Part shown: positions 12,007 through 22,883 of the stretch, piece after piece
Layout: each line of letters begins with the position of its first letter
Position numbering within the stretch: the first letter of the stretch is position 1
Assembly (NCBI GenBank): GCA_922989275.2
Contig: OV277872.1
Span: 32,157,619-32,221,618, forward strand
From: Gari tellinella
Taxonomy: Eukaryota > Mollusca > Bivalvia > Cardiida > Psammobiidae
Reading direction: 5' to 3'
Length of the DNA: 64,000 nt
The notes under the pieces: model-generated
The model's input: only the letters and a program-made list of their open reading frames with translations
Told to the model about the DNA's origin: nothing
The model's database searches: none
Translations under genes and position numbers: made by a program

Positions 12007-12155
12007 AATCAAGCACGGCTTTTGGTAAAGACGGGGAATTCTATACCCGAGGTTGGTCTGTTCCCAGTCGGAAACAAGCTTTAGCGAGTTTCCGACAGGA
12101 ACAGACCAACCGAGGGTATAGAATTCCCCGTCTTTACCAAAAGCTGTGCTTGATT
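12007..12155. repeat. Long foldback with about 68-bp arms
   Basis: The left arm starts AATCAAGCACGGCTTTTGG and the right arm ends as its complement, with about five mismatches and a short AAGCTTTAGCGA loop. GC content is higher than the surrounding DNA and the sequence is unlike the MITE families here. It is followed by the low-repeat stretch 12,160-12,785. Confidence 0.85.
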
Positions 12156-12159
12156 ATTT

Positions 12160-12785
12160 TTCTCGCTTAAAATTCCCCTTAAAACGAGTAAATTAAAGGA
12201 ATTATAAAGACCTACTTTTTTCACGCATCACACATTCCATATCCAATAGCAACAAACAGCTGTTTAAAGGTCGCGCTATTTCAGCTTGACTTTGACATTT
12301 ATTTGTACACACGTTTAAAGAAACAATATGTCTCACTTTAGATCCCAACTCAGAAATACAAACGGTTTGCATTGAATCCAAGCGATTTTACATAGTAAAA
12401 GTAATCAAAACGACCATTTCTTTATTTATACGTTCTACTTTCAAGCCATAACAACAACCAACGTCAATGACGTCACGTACGAACGTGACCTTACGCGTAA
12501 ACTCGATCATGTGAAACAATCAACAACATCCACATTTATCACTGTTTAAACATCGTATCATTGAATTATCGAAAGCCACAGACAAGTGTAGAGTCTACTG
12601 TAAAAGTCTCAATGTAATTTTCTCTGTGAACGTAGCTTGTGGTCCATTTTAAGTTTTAGAGATTTCTGTAAGAGTTATCGCCCTTTCCCTTGCTTTAAAG
12701 CCAATTGGGCAGAAGGATACAGTGCCAGACAAGGTTTGCTGTACGGCTATTTATAGTAACAAAATGTGGTCTAGCACCCCTGAAA
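12160..12785. other. Low-repeat intronic stretch with a perfect CRE-like site
   Basis: No MITE family or coding frame recognised. TGACGTCA occurs at 12,468-12,475 within a CG-containing patch (ACGTCAATGACGTCACGTAC), which stands out in this AT-rich window. Function unknown. Confidence 0.35.
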
Positions 12786-13195
12786 AGCGAGAAAGGACAG
12801 TCTTTAACCCCATAAATACACATTTTTACACCTTTAATTAATTCCTCAACTGATGAAAATAGTTCTAATTTAAACAGCCATGAGTATAGATGCACCAGAA
12901 GAAATATTTCCTTTATCCTAACAGGCTATGGGGAAAAAGGGTTAACCCATTACCCCATAGCATGTTTTTAGTTTTGAACATAGATGACCACTTAAAGCAG
13001 GTTGAAAGTAAAGCAGAATGTGCCTTAAGGCACATTCTGCTTTATTTTCAGCCTGCTTTAAACTATTATCTGCTAGGATATAGAAAATATTTCTTATTGT
13101 ATATATTTATGAAGGTATTATTTGGAACTATTTCCTTCAGTGGAGGAATAAATAAAAAGCGTAAAAAGGCGTATTTATGGGGTAAAGGGTTAATT
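12785..13195. mobile_element. F1 fragment and full reverse F1
   Basis: 12,785-12,945 lacks the stem. 12,944-13,195 is complete, reversed, and has a long stem (AAAGCAGAATGTGCC|TTAA|GGCAC). Confidence 0.75.
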
Positions 13196-13423
13196 AAAGC
13201 CATCAAACAGGCTGTTAACTGTGACTGTACATATAGCTCTGTGACTATATGATCCCACTGTGGGCTTGATTATGTATTTAATTATTGATCCTCATGAACA
13301 TACCGAGAGTGTGTACAATTAAAATGAAAATACATTTTTCAATGTTCAAGCGAAATGATTGATGGCTGATTGCCAATCATAGTCTGTCATTCATTTTGCA
13401 CAAACACCAATTTCTTATAAACA

Positions 13424-13629
13424 GGGCTCCAGATAAGAGGGAGTAAACTGAAAACAAATCCAACATTTTCTCAACTCATTTCAGGACCAAATCCTATGGT
13501 GTTACTACTCATTAGAATTGTCTCAAAGAATTGTCTCGAAGAGACGTTCTAATGAGTAGTCACACCATAGGGTTCAAATCTGAAATAAAGATTTTAGTTT
13601 TTGAAAAACTCCCCATATCTGGAGCCCTG
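13424..13629. mobile_element. F4 MITE just downstream of ZE14
   Basis: AGGGCTCCAGATAAGAGGG to ATCTGGAGCCCTG with a partly duplicated stem arm (AGAATTGTCTCAAAGAATTGTCTC). It ends about 57 bases from the ZE14 stop, within its expected 3' UTR. Confidence 0.75.
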
Positions 13630-13685
13630 CTTATAACACTACTACTGTTATCAACTGAAACCAGACTTTCGGTTACGTCTTCCCC

Positions 13686-14446
13686 TTAAACGGAGAAAAA
13701 GTTGCACCTACGCTTGTGAACCCTTAATGAACTGGCACATGCAAGCTTTTTTCCACAAGCACATCTGTATTTATCCGGATTTTTATGTTTGTAGGATATA
13801 TGAGTTTGTAAATATCGCTTGCACATGAATTTCCTATCACAAAAATCACACTCATAGTCTCTTCTCCTCCCCGTGTCTCCACTACACTTTTTCATATGTT
13901 GCGCAACATCTCTGAACATGTGTTTGCAGATAGGGCATTCTTTCTTCACCTGAGCGTGAAACTCCTGATGACGATTCAGAGCGTAGTTGTCTTTAAACTG
14001 CTTTCCACATGTATGACAAATCGACCCCTTTTGCTGATGTTTAAATCTGACATGTCGACTTAAGATTCGTTGAGAACTGAATGAAGAACCGCATTTCTCA
14101 CAAAGGCAGTGCGTCTTTGCAGTATGAGACCTCTGTTGGTGCTGTTTTAACAGGTAATCCGTTTGGAAGCTCTTCTCACAGTGAAGACAAATATGTTCAA
14201 CGCCTTCATGTACCTTTAGGTGCCTATAAAGTGATCTTTCATGCTTGTACTGTTTAGCACATATTTTACATGCAACTGTACTAGTAGCTCCTTCCTCTTT
14301 GCCAAGTCCAATTTCATCACCGCTTTGGCCCATTTCATCACCATCTTGGCCAATTTCATCATGGTCTTGGCCAATTTCATCATGATCTTGGTCATTACCA
14401 TCACCGTCTTGGCCCATTTCATCACCGTCTTGATCATAATCCATGC
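13686..14446 (-). CDS. ZE14: longest alternative 3'-terminal exon, acidic repeat plus seven fingers
   Basis: Acceptor TTTTTCGGGAATTACAG, exon start GC|ATG (phase 1), 252 residues from that ATG, stop TAA. The ATG could mislead an annotator into calling a single-exon gene; the acceptor and phase argue for a spliced exon. Residues 1-52 are a degenerate acidic repeat of about seven residues (GQDGDEM, GQDHDEI, GQSGDEI). Fingers: C59-C62-H75-H79; C86-C89-H102-H107; C115-C118-H131-H136; C143-C146-H159-H163; a short C170-C173-H183-C187 (C2HC with a 9-residue loop); C199-C202-H215-H220; C228-x1-C230-H243-C247 (second C2HC). Linkers are non-canonical. It resembles ZE5 in having an acidic lead and many fingers. 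Confidence 0.92.
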
Positions 14447-14644
14447 CTGTAATTCCCGAAAAATAATATCAGAAATAATTATTAAAATCCCGAAAAAAAA
14501 TATCAGAATGAATTATTAAGACATTTCATAACATTCAATTATAACCTGTTTTCAGTGCTTAACCGTCTTCAAAACTAGACAGAGGCCATGGGGTAAAGGG
14601 TTAACTCTTTCACCATCAACATCGGATTCAACTGACACAGACTA

Positions 14645-14857
14645 TTAACCCTTTGCCTGCTGGTCGCGACTTAAATGATTTTTGCAAACAGTTTAGATCA
14701 AGATCAGACGCCGCGTTACGCGGCGTCTGATCTAGATCCAAACTGTTTGACACACGTCTTTAGGTTTCTTTACTTAAAGAATGTATAAATATAAATTTAA
14801 CAAAATTTGCAGTCGACAATTTCGAAGCAGACGACATCACCGCAGGATAAGGGTTAA
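14645..14857. mobile_element. F7 MITE
   Basis: TTAACCCTTTGCCTGCTGGTC to CGCAGGATAAGGGTTAA with TTAA at both edges and a stem AGATCAGACGCCGCGTTACG and complement. A second copy is at 38,806-39,018 in reverse. Confidence 0.8.
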
Positions 14858-15242
14858 CAAAACTACAAAACTCTCCAACTGAATAGGATATGCTGTTTCC
14901 ATGCTCTGGATGATCAATTTTTATTTGAATTTCATGACTCGGTGTATACCTTGTAAATAAGAGAATGGATTATTAACATATATTGTAATTTCAAATTCAG
15001 TATCGAAATCACGCGTCTTCAAAACTAGAATAAAGGCTTTGGGGTAATGGGTTAACGAGTGATTGATCAGCAGCTTCTCTGTTCTACATTAATTTGTCAG
15101 TATCAAGTTTGATAACAAATTTCTTTGGCCTTATTATTTGGATTTTAAAATTTGGAAATTAAAATACAGGCCCCTCTCCCTACAACGGCCTTCAAACAAC
15201 TATCCCTCCCCCCTAACAAGGATGCTTGCCACTGTTCTTTAA

Positions 15243-15771
15243 AGGGACTCGCAACCGGATGGTGTACTTGTCAAAATAAAATAAAATACTCAAATAAAAA
15301 GCAAATTTGTGGCATTATTTGGCTTCTGACATTAAAAAAATATGATCAGTCCAAAAAAAGTCTCAAGAATCGTCACCGAATCTTAGTTGTTTAGATATTT
15401 TCCATCGTTTTTCTATAGCGTCAGCTGACGGTATAGTTGTTGTTGTTGCTTCTCTACACGGGCTCAGACATAAACTCGAGCCGAATAAACTACTATTAAT
15501 CGCTACCTGTGAAGTACGTTAATTCGCTACCATGTATATTAGAGAGCATTGGTAGCAGAGGCGGTAAAGGCGTTTCCTCATTTTTCATGTTTGTCTCCGC
15601 ATGGAGGGCATGGGTTCGAATCCCACCAGAGCTTCTTCTTTTCTTTTTTTTGAAATGCATTTTTTAACAGAATTTAATATTATCCTAAACTAAATTTTAC
15701 CCATTTTTATAAGCATTTGACATATATTTACAAATTACTATTTTTAATGCTAAATCCGGTTGGGAGCCTCT
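15243..15771 (+). mobile_element. F8: TTAA-flanked MITE carrying a tRNA-like unit (copy 1)
   Basis: 529 bp between TTAA repeats, ends AGGGACTCGCAACCGG and CCGGTTGGGAGCCTCT. Near 15,546-15,635 is a tRNA-like segment ending GGGTTCGAATCCCACCAGAG (box B type). This copy's tRNA-like part differs from the other two copies. Confidence 0.8.
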
Positions 15772-15796
15772 TTAAACAAGAAATTATGCTGTTTTT

Positions 15797-16735
15797 TCTA
15801 ACTGTATAAAGTGGAACTATTTTCTTCCATGGAGGATAAATTTTAGGTGTATAAAGGTGTATTTACAATGTATGGGGTTATGGGTTAATCTTGGTCAAGG
15901 TGGAAATGTCAATGAAAACAATTGAAGCAGTTACAGCTGATACATTTCTTTTTATTTCCAATTAAACATTATTATTGACATATGATACATGTACAAGGTA
16001 CCTTGGATAACAGTCAGTAACATCAATATTTGAAGCTTTTTCTCCATGTCTCCCTCAAACCCCACGTTGTGACTCCTTATTAGAATTGCTGTGCCAATGA
16101 TTCTAATGAATACTCAGATCATTATATAGGGTTCAGTTGGGACACTATATGAGTATTAGCTCTGATACAACGTCAAAGTAATTTTAAACATCAAGGTTGA
16201 CCCTTTCTCCTGCTTTAACCCTTTCCCCAAAATTGATTGAAGAAAATAGTTCCAATTTAATCAGTTATGAATATCTATTATAGGTAATGTTTTTTTATAT
16301 TCTAGCACATGATAGCTTAAAGCAGGCTGAAAGTAAAGCAGAATGTGCCTTAGGGCGCATTCTGCTTTACTTTCAACCTGCTTTAAGAAGTCACCTTTAT
16401 TCAATAATAGAAATAGACTATCAGGTAAAGGGTTAAACCTTTACTCCATAGCCTGTTTCTAGTATTGAATAGTAGGTGACAACTTACAGCAGGTTGAAAG
16501 TAAAGCAGAATGCGCCTCAAGGCACATTCTGCTTTACTTTTAGCCTGCTTTAAGCTTTTATTAGCTAGAATATAGAAAATATTTCTAATGGTGCACATTC
16601 ATGACTGTATCAATTGGATCTATTTTCTTGAGTGTAGGAAAAACATGAATGTGCTTACCCTTTACTCTATAGCCTGTTTCTAGTGAAGATATGTGCCTAC
16701 TTAAAGCAAGTTGAAAGTAAAGCAGAATGTGCCGT
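15797..16735. mobile_element. F1 fragments, two full F1 copies and a dispersed remnant
   Basis: 15,797-15,890 is an F1 right half. 16,215-16,436 and 16,432-16,650 are two copies in head-to-head orientation sharing the joint TTAA. Between 15,890 and 16,215 lies a decayed F4-like palindrome (ATTAGAATTGCTGTGCC). Confidence 0.6.
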
Positions 16736-17152
16736 AACTCTTTCCTCCCTGAAACTTTAAATGGACAATTCCATTTTCCATTTTAGTCTAGTCCATTTCT
16801 GACTTTTAAGGGTTGTTTTTGTCAATGTTTAGCATTGTGACAAACAGTGAAGACCCTGATCAGAGGGCTCCTTTTGGAGCCCTCTGATCTGGGTCTTCAC
16901 TGTTTGCATAGGAGATGTGTACTATTCACATGTACCCTGTTTTAAAAACTAGACCCCTATATGTGGGACTAGGGTTCAAAGAGTTAAGGCACATTCTACT
17001 TTACTTTCAGCCTGCTTTAAGCTATAATCGGCTAGGTTTAGAACAAATTTCATATGGTTTATTTTCAAGACTGTATAAATTGGGAAATATTTTCTTCAAT
17101 GGAGGAATAAATCAAATGTGCTAAAAGGCGCTTCTATGAGGGAAAGGGTTAA
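16658..17152. mobile_element. F1 with an F3 inserted in its central TTAA
   Basis: The left F1 half ends GCAGAATGTGCC, then the F3 element runs 16,735-16,988, and the right half resumes GGCACATTCTACTTTACTTT. The duplicated target is TTAA (GTAA by mutation at the left), exactly the centre of the F1 palindrome. Confidence 0.85.
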
Positions 17153-17261
17153 ACTGCGTATCTATTGACTTTGAGTAAAAGGTTAGTTAAGCTGCATTTG
17201 ATTCTTGTTTTAACTTAGAAATACATTGTTTTAACTTAGAAATACATGTTTCGACTAATAA

Positions 17262-17759
17262 CCCATACCCCATAAATATGCCTTTTTACACTTTTAATTT
17301 ATTCCTTAACTGAAAAAAATATTTCTGATTTATACTGTCACAAATAAGAGTCATAAGAAATATTTTCTATATTCTAACAAGCAATAGCTTAAAGCAGGCT
17401 GAAAGTAAAGCAGAATGTGTCTGAAGGAGCATTCTGCTTTACTTTCAACCTGCTTGAAGTGTTCAACTATCTTCAAAACTAGAAACAGGTTATAGGGTTA
17501 TGGGTTAAGCAAGTTGAAGGTATCAAAGTTCAAACAAACTTGTTATTAACCCTTAGCCCGCCAAATAAATTGTTGTCTGCTATATTTCTCGTCTGCTTCA
17601 AGTTTCAAAGTGCTTCAAAGATGCTCAAAAGTGCTGAAAATGTTGTCTGAGTGTCAAACAGCTTGGATCCGGATGAGACGCCGAGTTACTCGGCGTCTCC
17701 TCCGGATCCAAGCTGTTTGCATATGGAGCTATAGTCGTGAGTGGCAGGCTAAGGGTTAA
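17262..17759. mobile_element. F1 copy followed by reverse F2
   Basis: F1 at 17,262-17,508; F2 in reverse at 17,546-17,759 with TTAA at both edges. Confidence 0.8.
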
Positions 17760-17944
17760 ACATCAGATACAGAATTACACAGCATCAGTACAAAACAAAT
17801 GTGGTTGTCTCTGAAACACACATAATGATGCCTAGCTGCATCAACCATACATACGAAAAAACGTTCAACAGCCTGTAATTTTTGGAAAAAGTCTATCAAA
17901 TTACATTTGTGGTATTTGTGGAAATGTCCTATAAACTTATAAGG

Positions 17945-18292
17945 CTGGCTTTAACAACATTTCAGTCATACTGTGACATCCAGCTAACTGCTGGTGGACG
18001 AAGACCCCAGTCTTATAGGGCAGATGCCTTACATACACAGGGCTGCCATTTCTCCGGATTTTTCCTAAATCTCCGGATATTTTCCCAGTTCATGGTAGCT
18101 TAAAGGAGACTGAAAGTGAAGCAGAAAGCGCCATAAGGCGCATTCTGGTTTACTTTCAGCCTACTTTAAGTAGTCGAATGTCAACAAAACAAGAAAAAGG
18201 CTATGTGGTAAAGGTACGATTCGTAAAATCGTACTTGAAAAATGCATATTTGGAAATCTTAGGATTTTTCATGTCAACTTATGGCAGCCCTG
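17945..18292. mobile_element. SINE tail fragment and CAGGGCTGCCA-ended MITE
   Basis: 17,945-18,025 matches the tail of the tRNA-derived SINE at 26,862 and 40,260 (ACATTTCAGTCATACTGTG, GGAAGACCCCAG-like). 18,038-18,292 has ends CAGGGCTGCCA / TGGCAGCCCTG and an F1-like stem. Confidence 0.65.
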
Positions 18293-18344
18293 CATACACT
18301 GTCATCAAATGAGTAAAATAAATCATGTTACTAACAAAATACCC

Positions 18345-18982
18345 CTTTACTCTACAGATACACATTTCTATGCCTTTAATTTACTCCTACACTAGGGAAA
18401 ATAGGTGAAAATCACAGAAATATTTTATATATTCTAGCAGAATCTGGTAGCTTAAGCCATTCCCCCATAAATACGCCTTTTATTTATTTCTACACTAAAG
18501 AAAATAGTTCCAATTTATACTGTTATAAATATGTATGATAAGAAATATATTCTATATTCTAGCAGATGGTAGCTTAAAGCAGGCTGAAAGTAAAGCAGAA
18601 TGTGCCTTTAGGCACATTCTGCTTTACTTTCAACCTGCTTTAAGTGGTCACCTATCTTCTCTTGTATACTACAGTACTGAACCTTATTAAATTAAATTGA
18701 TAATCGCAAGCGAATTGCCATCAAATCGGGCACTTCAAAAAACAAATCCTACGTTTGAATATTTGTACGTGAATTTTCCGAAGCGGTTTTGACAGAAATG
18801 GAATCGAAACAATTAACGAAGACATATTTGCAAACATTTGTTAGATATACCATTCAAGAAAACTTACCCGAGGGTAAAGTTAGTATTTTGAATCGCAAGC
18901 GAATTGCCATCGAATTGCAAAAATTGTTAATTTAATAAGGTTCAGTACTGTAGGAATAGGCAATGGGGTAAAGGGTTAACAA
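18345..18982. mobile_element. F1 copies, one split by a TA-flanked MITE
   Basis: 18,345-18,460 is a partial F1. 18,453-18,982 is an F1 interrupted at about 18,690 by nothing but near its right end by an element with ends CAGTACTGAACCTTATTAAA / TTTAATAAGGTTCAGTACTG flanked by TA (about 18,671-18,951). The insert carries two direct copies of CGCAAGCGAATTGCCATC. Confidence 0.75.
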
Positions 18983-19079
18983 ACTTTGGAAATGGACATA
19001 TTATCATTGGCAAATGGTACAGACCTGATCAGACAATCCCATTGAGTGACTATGTCCCATTGAAATCCAAACAAGTTGT

Positions 19080-20180
19080 AACAATTACCACAAATTCAAA
19101 GCTCCAGATAAGGGGGGTATTTCAACAAGAGCCGCATGCGGCCCTAAATCGCTCACCTGAGGACTATTGTGTTATATATTACTCAATGCAAAATGAAGTT
19201 TGTCATTGCATGTATGTGGACTGTTGCATGAAGAAGTAATTCGGAATATGTTTGTCATTATTACTATTTGAGCAAAAGGGGAAAATATGGCAATGATATA
19301 AATAGTGCTAATAAAGGGTCACTTTAACAATATTCATTCAAAATATTATTGAATTCTGACAATGGTTTCAGAGAAGCAATCGTTTTTAAAAAAATTCCAT
19401 TTATAAGTCTATGTAAAATTGATAAGCCCCGGGGCAGGGCCATTTTTGACCATGGGGACATGATTTGAACAATTTTGGTAGAGGATCATAAGGCAAAGCT
19501 AGATGCCAAATATAAAAGGTCTGGGCCTTACGGTTTCAGAGAAGAAGATTTTTAAAGGTTTTCCTATATAAGTCTATGTAAAACTGATAAGCCCCATGGC
19601 AGGGCCATTTTTGACCCTGGTGTCATGATTTGAACAATTTTTGTAGAGGACCACAAAGCAAAGCTAGATGCCAAATATATAAGGTCTGGGCCCTACGGTT
19701 TCAGAGAAGAAGATTCTTAAAGGTTTTCCTATATAAGTCTATGTAAATCTGATGATGTAAGTACGGAAATTGACCACGCCCTCTGGCGGCCATGTTTTTT
19801 GACGGATCAAAATTATTTGAAAATTTTTGAAATTATATTAATTGAGAAACATTTTGGTGAAAACCAAATTGAAATCGGACCAGTTGTTCTTGAGAAGAAG
19901 ATTTTTTAAGGTATTGTGCATGGTTGCCATGGCAACAAGACCGATTGCCCACCCACTTTTTTTAACAATATTTAAAGCTCACAACTACAGTATGTATTTG
20001 ACCAAGTTTGGTTAAAATTTGGCCATTGGTTTCAGAGAAGAAGTTGTTTGAAACAAATTGTGAACGGACGACACCAACACCGACACCGACGGATGGCGAC
20101 CGATCACAATAGCTCACCTTGATCACTTTGTGCTCAGGTGAGCTAAAAACTAAAATCTTTATTTCTGCATCATTTAAAAT
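19080..20180 (+). mobile_element. F10 element inserted in an F4 copy
   Basis: F10 starts ACAAGAGCCGCATGCGGCCC at about 19,106 and ends GCTCAGGTGAGCTAA near 20,146; F4 sequence flanks it on both sides. The interior has three tandem units of about 120-160 bases around TTTCAGAGAAGAAGATT and GGTCATGATTTGAACAATTT. The terminal hairpin AGCTCACC...GGTGAGCT plus CTAA recalls Helitron ends, but no TC start is seen, so the class is left open. Confidence 0.6.
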
Positions 20181-20277
20181 TTAGCCTATTTTCCTTTCTT
20201 ACCTCTAAATGACCTTGGCCTAAATCAGGGCAAAAACAGTATAACCAAGACTAAGTCGTGCTGGGGGCATAAAAAAC

Positions 20278-20770
20278 TTTTTTACATCAGAGATTACCAC
20301 ATTGTCTAGCCCCTAGCTATTGCTAGTTTTGAAGAGAGGTGATCACTTAAAGCAGGTTGAGAGTAAATCAGAATGCACTTAAGGCCCATTCCGCTTTACT
20401 TTCAGCCTGCTTTACGCTACCATCTGCTAGGATATAGAAACATTTTCTTTCTTATATGATACATATTCATGACTGTATAAATAGTTCTAAGTATTTTCTT
20501 TAGTGAATTAACCCTTAGCCTGCCACTCACGACTATAGCTCCATATGCAAACAGCTTGGATCGGGATGAGACGCCGAGTAACTCGGCGTCTCATCCAGAT
20601 CCAAGCTGTTTGACACTCGGACAACATTTTCAGCAATTTTGAGCAACTTTGAAACTTGAAACAGACGAGAAATATAGCAGACAACAATTTATTTGGCGGG
20701 CTAAGGGTTAATAAAGGGAGGAGTAAAAAGGCATATTTATTTACCCCAAATTATGGGGTAATGGGTTAAA
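20278..20770. mobile_element. Reverse F1 split by an F2 insertion
   Basis: F2 at 20,508-20,711 lies in a TTAA of the F1 right arm (AGTGAATTAACCC...GGGTTAATAAAGG). The F1 then ends TATGGGGTAATGGGTTAAA, about 50 bases from the ZE13 stop. Confidence 0.8.
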
Positions 20771-20817
20771 AGACAAAAGGAATAAACAACATCACATCAG
20801 TTTAAATATACAACTTC

Positions 20818-21059
20818 TCAAAAGAAAGTGTCATTATAGTCAGACTGGGCAATCCAGGGAGAACACTTGTGATGCTGCATATAGTGTCTTGTAGAAAATG
20901 TCCTAAAACACTGTTCACATGTATACGGCTTCTCTCTCCTGTGCACAGCCGAACAATGGCGCTTTACATGGTCCTTTCTCAAAAACTGCCGCCCACAATC
21001 AGTACACTTGTACTGTTTGATGACCAAACCCGATGCTGTGGTTTGCAGCTCAAGTTCCG
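20818..21059 (-). CDS. ZE13: alternative 3'-terminal exon, paired fingers (duplicate of ZE12)
   Basis: Acceptor AATTTTCCATTTGTAG, exon start CG|GAA (phase 1), 79 residues, stop TGA. Same length, same lead (ELELQTTASG) and same tail (ending YNDTFF) as ZE12. Finger 1 C18-C21-H34-H39; linker RREKPY; finger 2 C47-C50-H63 with C65 as the only possible fourth ligand. The finger 2 helix residues 56-60 read TRHYM here against RKSIL in ZE12. Its upstream intron contains an extra palindromic MITE (about 21,126-21,382) that ZE12 lacks, so that insertion came after the duplication. It is one of five cassettes in the distal H-x4-H subgroup. Confidence 0.9.
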
Positions 21060-21125
21060 CTACAAATGGAAAATTAAGATAAATTTTACCCAAACTGCTT
21101 CCTTTATATGGGGGTTATTTAATAC

Positions 21126-21382
21126 AGGGTTACAGATAAGGTTTGATGCGATTAGGTATTTACTTCTTGATGTTTACAGAATTGGGTTTTTGCAATTTTT
21201 ATTGAGTATTGGGAGTTTTCGTAATTGGGTATCATTCATATTTTGATTAGGTTTCCAAAATTTCTTTGCTTGTTGCTACATTTCTTTGCTTTTTGTAACT
21301 CCTTGTTGTGAAAAACAATTGCTTTTTCCACAATTTTAATTGGGTAAATACCCCAATACTCCCCTTATCTGTAACCCTTTGG
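21126..21382. mobile_element. MITE with AGGGTTACAGATAAGG ends
   Basis: Inverted ends AGGGTTACAGATAAGG and CCTTATCTGTAACCCT with a thymine-rich interior. Sits in the intron upstream of ZE13 and has no counterpart upstream of the duplicate ZE12. Confidence 0.75.
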
Positions 21383-21449
21383 TAACACAATGCTTTCTCC
21401 ATATCACACATAGCATTGAATAACTAATATCCAACTGTGCTCAGTGACT

Positions 21450-21800
21450 GCTTAACCCATTGCCCCATCAATATGCCTTTTTACGCCTTAAAATTATTTC
21501 TCCATGGCAGAAAATAGTTACACTTTAGATAGAAGAGAATATGTTTTATATTCTAGCAAATGATAGCTGAACAGGGCTCCAGATAAGGGGGGGTATTTCA
21601 AAAACTAAAATCTTTATTTCTCAATTAAACCCTATGGTGTCACTACTCATTAGAATCGTCTCGAAGAGACGATTCTTATGAAATAGTACCATCATAGGAT
21701 TTGGCGGTAAAATGAGTGAGAAAGTGTTGAATTTGTTCAATTTACCCCCTCTTATCTGGAGCCCTGGCTTAAAGAAGACTGAAAGTAACAAGTAAGGTTA
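21450..21800. mobile_element. F1 with a nested F4
   Basis: F1 left part from 21,450; F4 at 21,574-21,766 with ends CAGGGCTCCAGATAAG / TTATCTGGAGCCCTG interrupts it within GCTTAAAG. Homologous flank sequence (CCAACTGTGCTCAGTGACTG) precedes the F1 here and at 23,265. Confidence 0.75.
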
Positions 21801-22560
21801 CTAGTAACCTGCTCTATTAGTGTCACTCATCAGTGAAACACTATATCCCGTGAATGGAAAATGACCTCTAAATGACCTTGATCTTTGTCTGACATGACCA
21901 AACTTGTACTGAGCTCAAAACCTTCTTGAGTTGAGAACAAATGTCAAATATGAAGTCTTCTATCACATGTTGTAGTTCTAAAGTTATAATAAACATAATA
22001 AAATTTAGACTATTTGTCCTCTAAATGGCTTACAACTTTTTTCAGACAGTGACATAAGTTATACCGAGTTCAAAACCTTCTTGAGTTGAGTACAAAATGT
22101 CTTGCCGAATAATTATTCTCTACCAGTGTTGTTCCGAGGGAGTCGTTATAGAGAGGGAAATTGGTTTACATTTGCAAACAGCTTGAATCCAGATCAGACG
22201 CCGCGTAACGCGGTGTCTGATCTTGATTCAAGCAGTTTGTCACTCATCATTAAGCTTTTTCTGTCATAATGTCCAATATGTAACTTTGAGAAAGAACAGC
22301 AGATGACAATTTTAAGCAGACGATATTGCAACCATGCAAGCATTAGACATAAATGTCCTGTTTAGGGAACTGCCGCAAGGGTCGTTGTAAGGAGGGAGTC
22401 GTTGTTGGCAGGGCCATTGTGGAACAATGTGGTCTCTGTCAGTAATGGCACAGTTAAAATTTACCCTATTTTCCTATTTGACCTCTAAATGTCCTTGACC
22501 TTTATCAGTGCAAAGACAATATGCCCAGACTAAGTCGTGCTGGGGGCATGAAAACCTTCA
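21800..22560. repeat. GACCTTGATC-type dispersed repeat split by F9
   Basis: 21,840-22,110 and 22,435-22,555 are two portions of the dispersed family ending GTGCTGGGGGCATGAAAA; 22,125-22,430 is an F9 element (GAGGGAGTCGTTATAGAGAGG to GGGAGTCGTTG, stem TGAATCCAGATCAGACGCCG). No coding content. Confidence 0.6.
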
Positions 22561-22574
22561 GAGATTATCACATT

Positions 22575-22836
22575 GTCATATTTACCCTAACACCCCAGAG
22601 CCTGTTTCTAGTTTTGAAGATAGTTGACAACTTTAAGCAGGTTGAAAGTAAAGCAACATGCGCCTTAAGGCGCATCTTGCTTTACTATCAACCTGCTTTA
22701 GGCTATCATCTGCAAGAATATATAGAAAATATTTCTTATGATACACATCTATCACTGTATATATTAGAAATATTTTCCTTAGTGGAGATCAAAATTAAAG
22801 ACGTAAAAGGGGTATATATGGGATAAAGGGTTACAT
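22575..22836 (-). mobile_element. Reverse F1 just downstream of ZE12
   Basis: Complete copy ending TATATGGGATAAAGGGTTA about 50 bases from the ZE12 stop. A reverse F1 holds the same position relative to ZE13, so this insertion also predates the duplication or was carried with it. Confidence 0.75.
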
Positions 22837-22883
22837 GACAGAAACGGAATCAATAACATCATATAGTGTAAACATCGAACTTC

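Noticed and set aside
12890..13252. 120-residue plus-strand frame
   Set aside because: Translates the F1 MITE; similar frames appear in many other F1 copies.
14442..14444. ATG at the start of ZE14 as a translation start of an independent single-exon gene
   Set aside because: It is two bases after a good AG acceptor in the same phase as the other 14 cassettes, and no promoter or 5' exon is visible; kept as a terminal exon.
14241..14519. Plus-strand open frames opposite ZE14 and other cassettes
   Set aside because: They are antisense shadows of the finger exons; their hydrophobic, repetitive sequence mirrors the acidic repeat and finger codons and has no domain of its own.
19080..20180. Firm Helitron call for F10
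   Set aside because: The end has a hairpin and CTAA, but the hairpin reaches almost to the terminus and no 5' TC or A|T insertion site could be shown.
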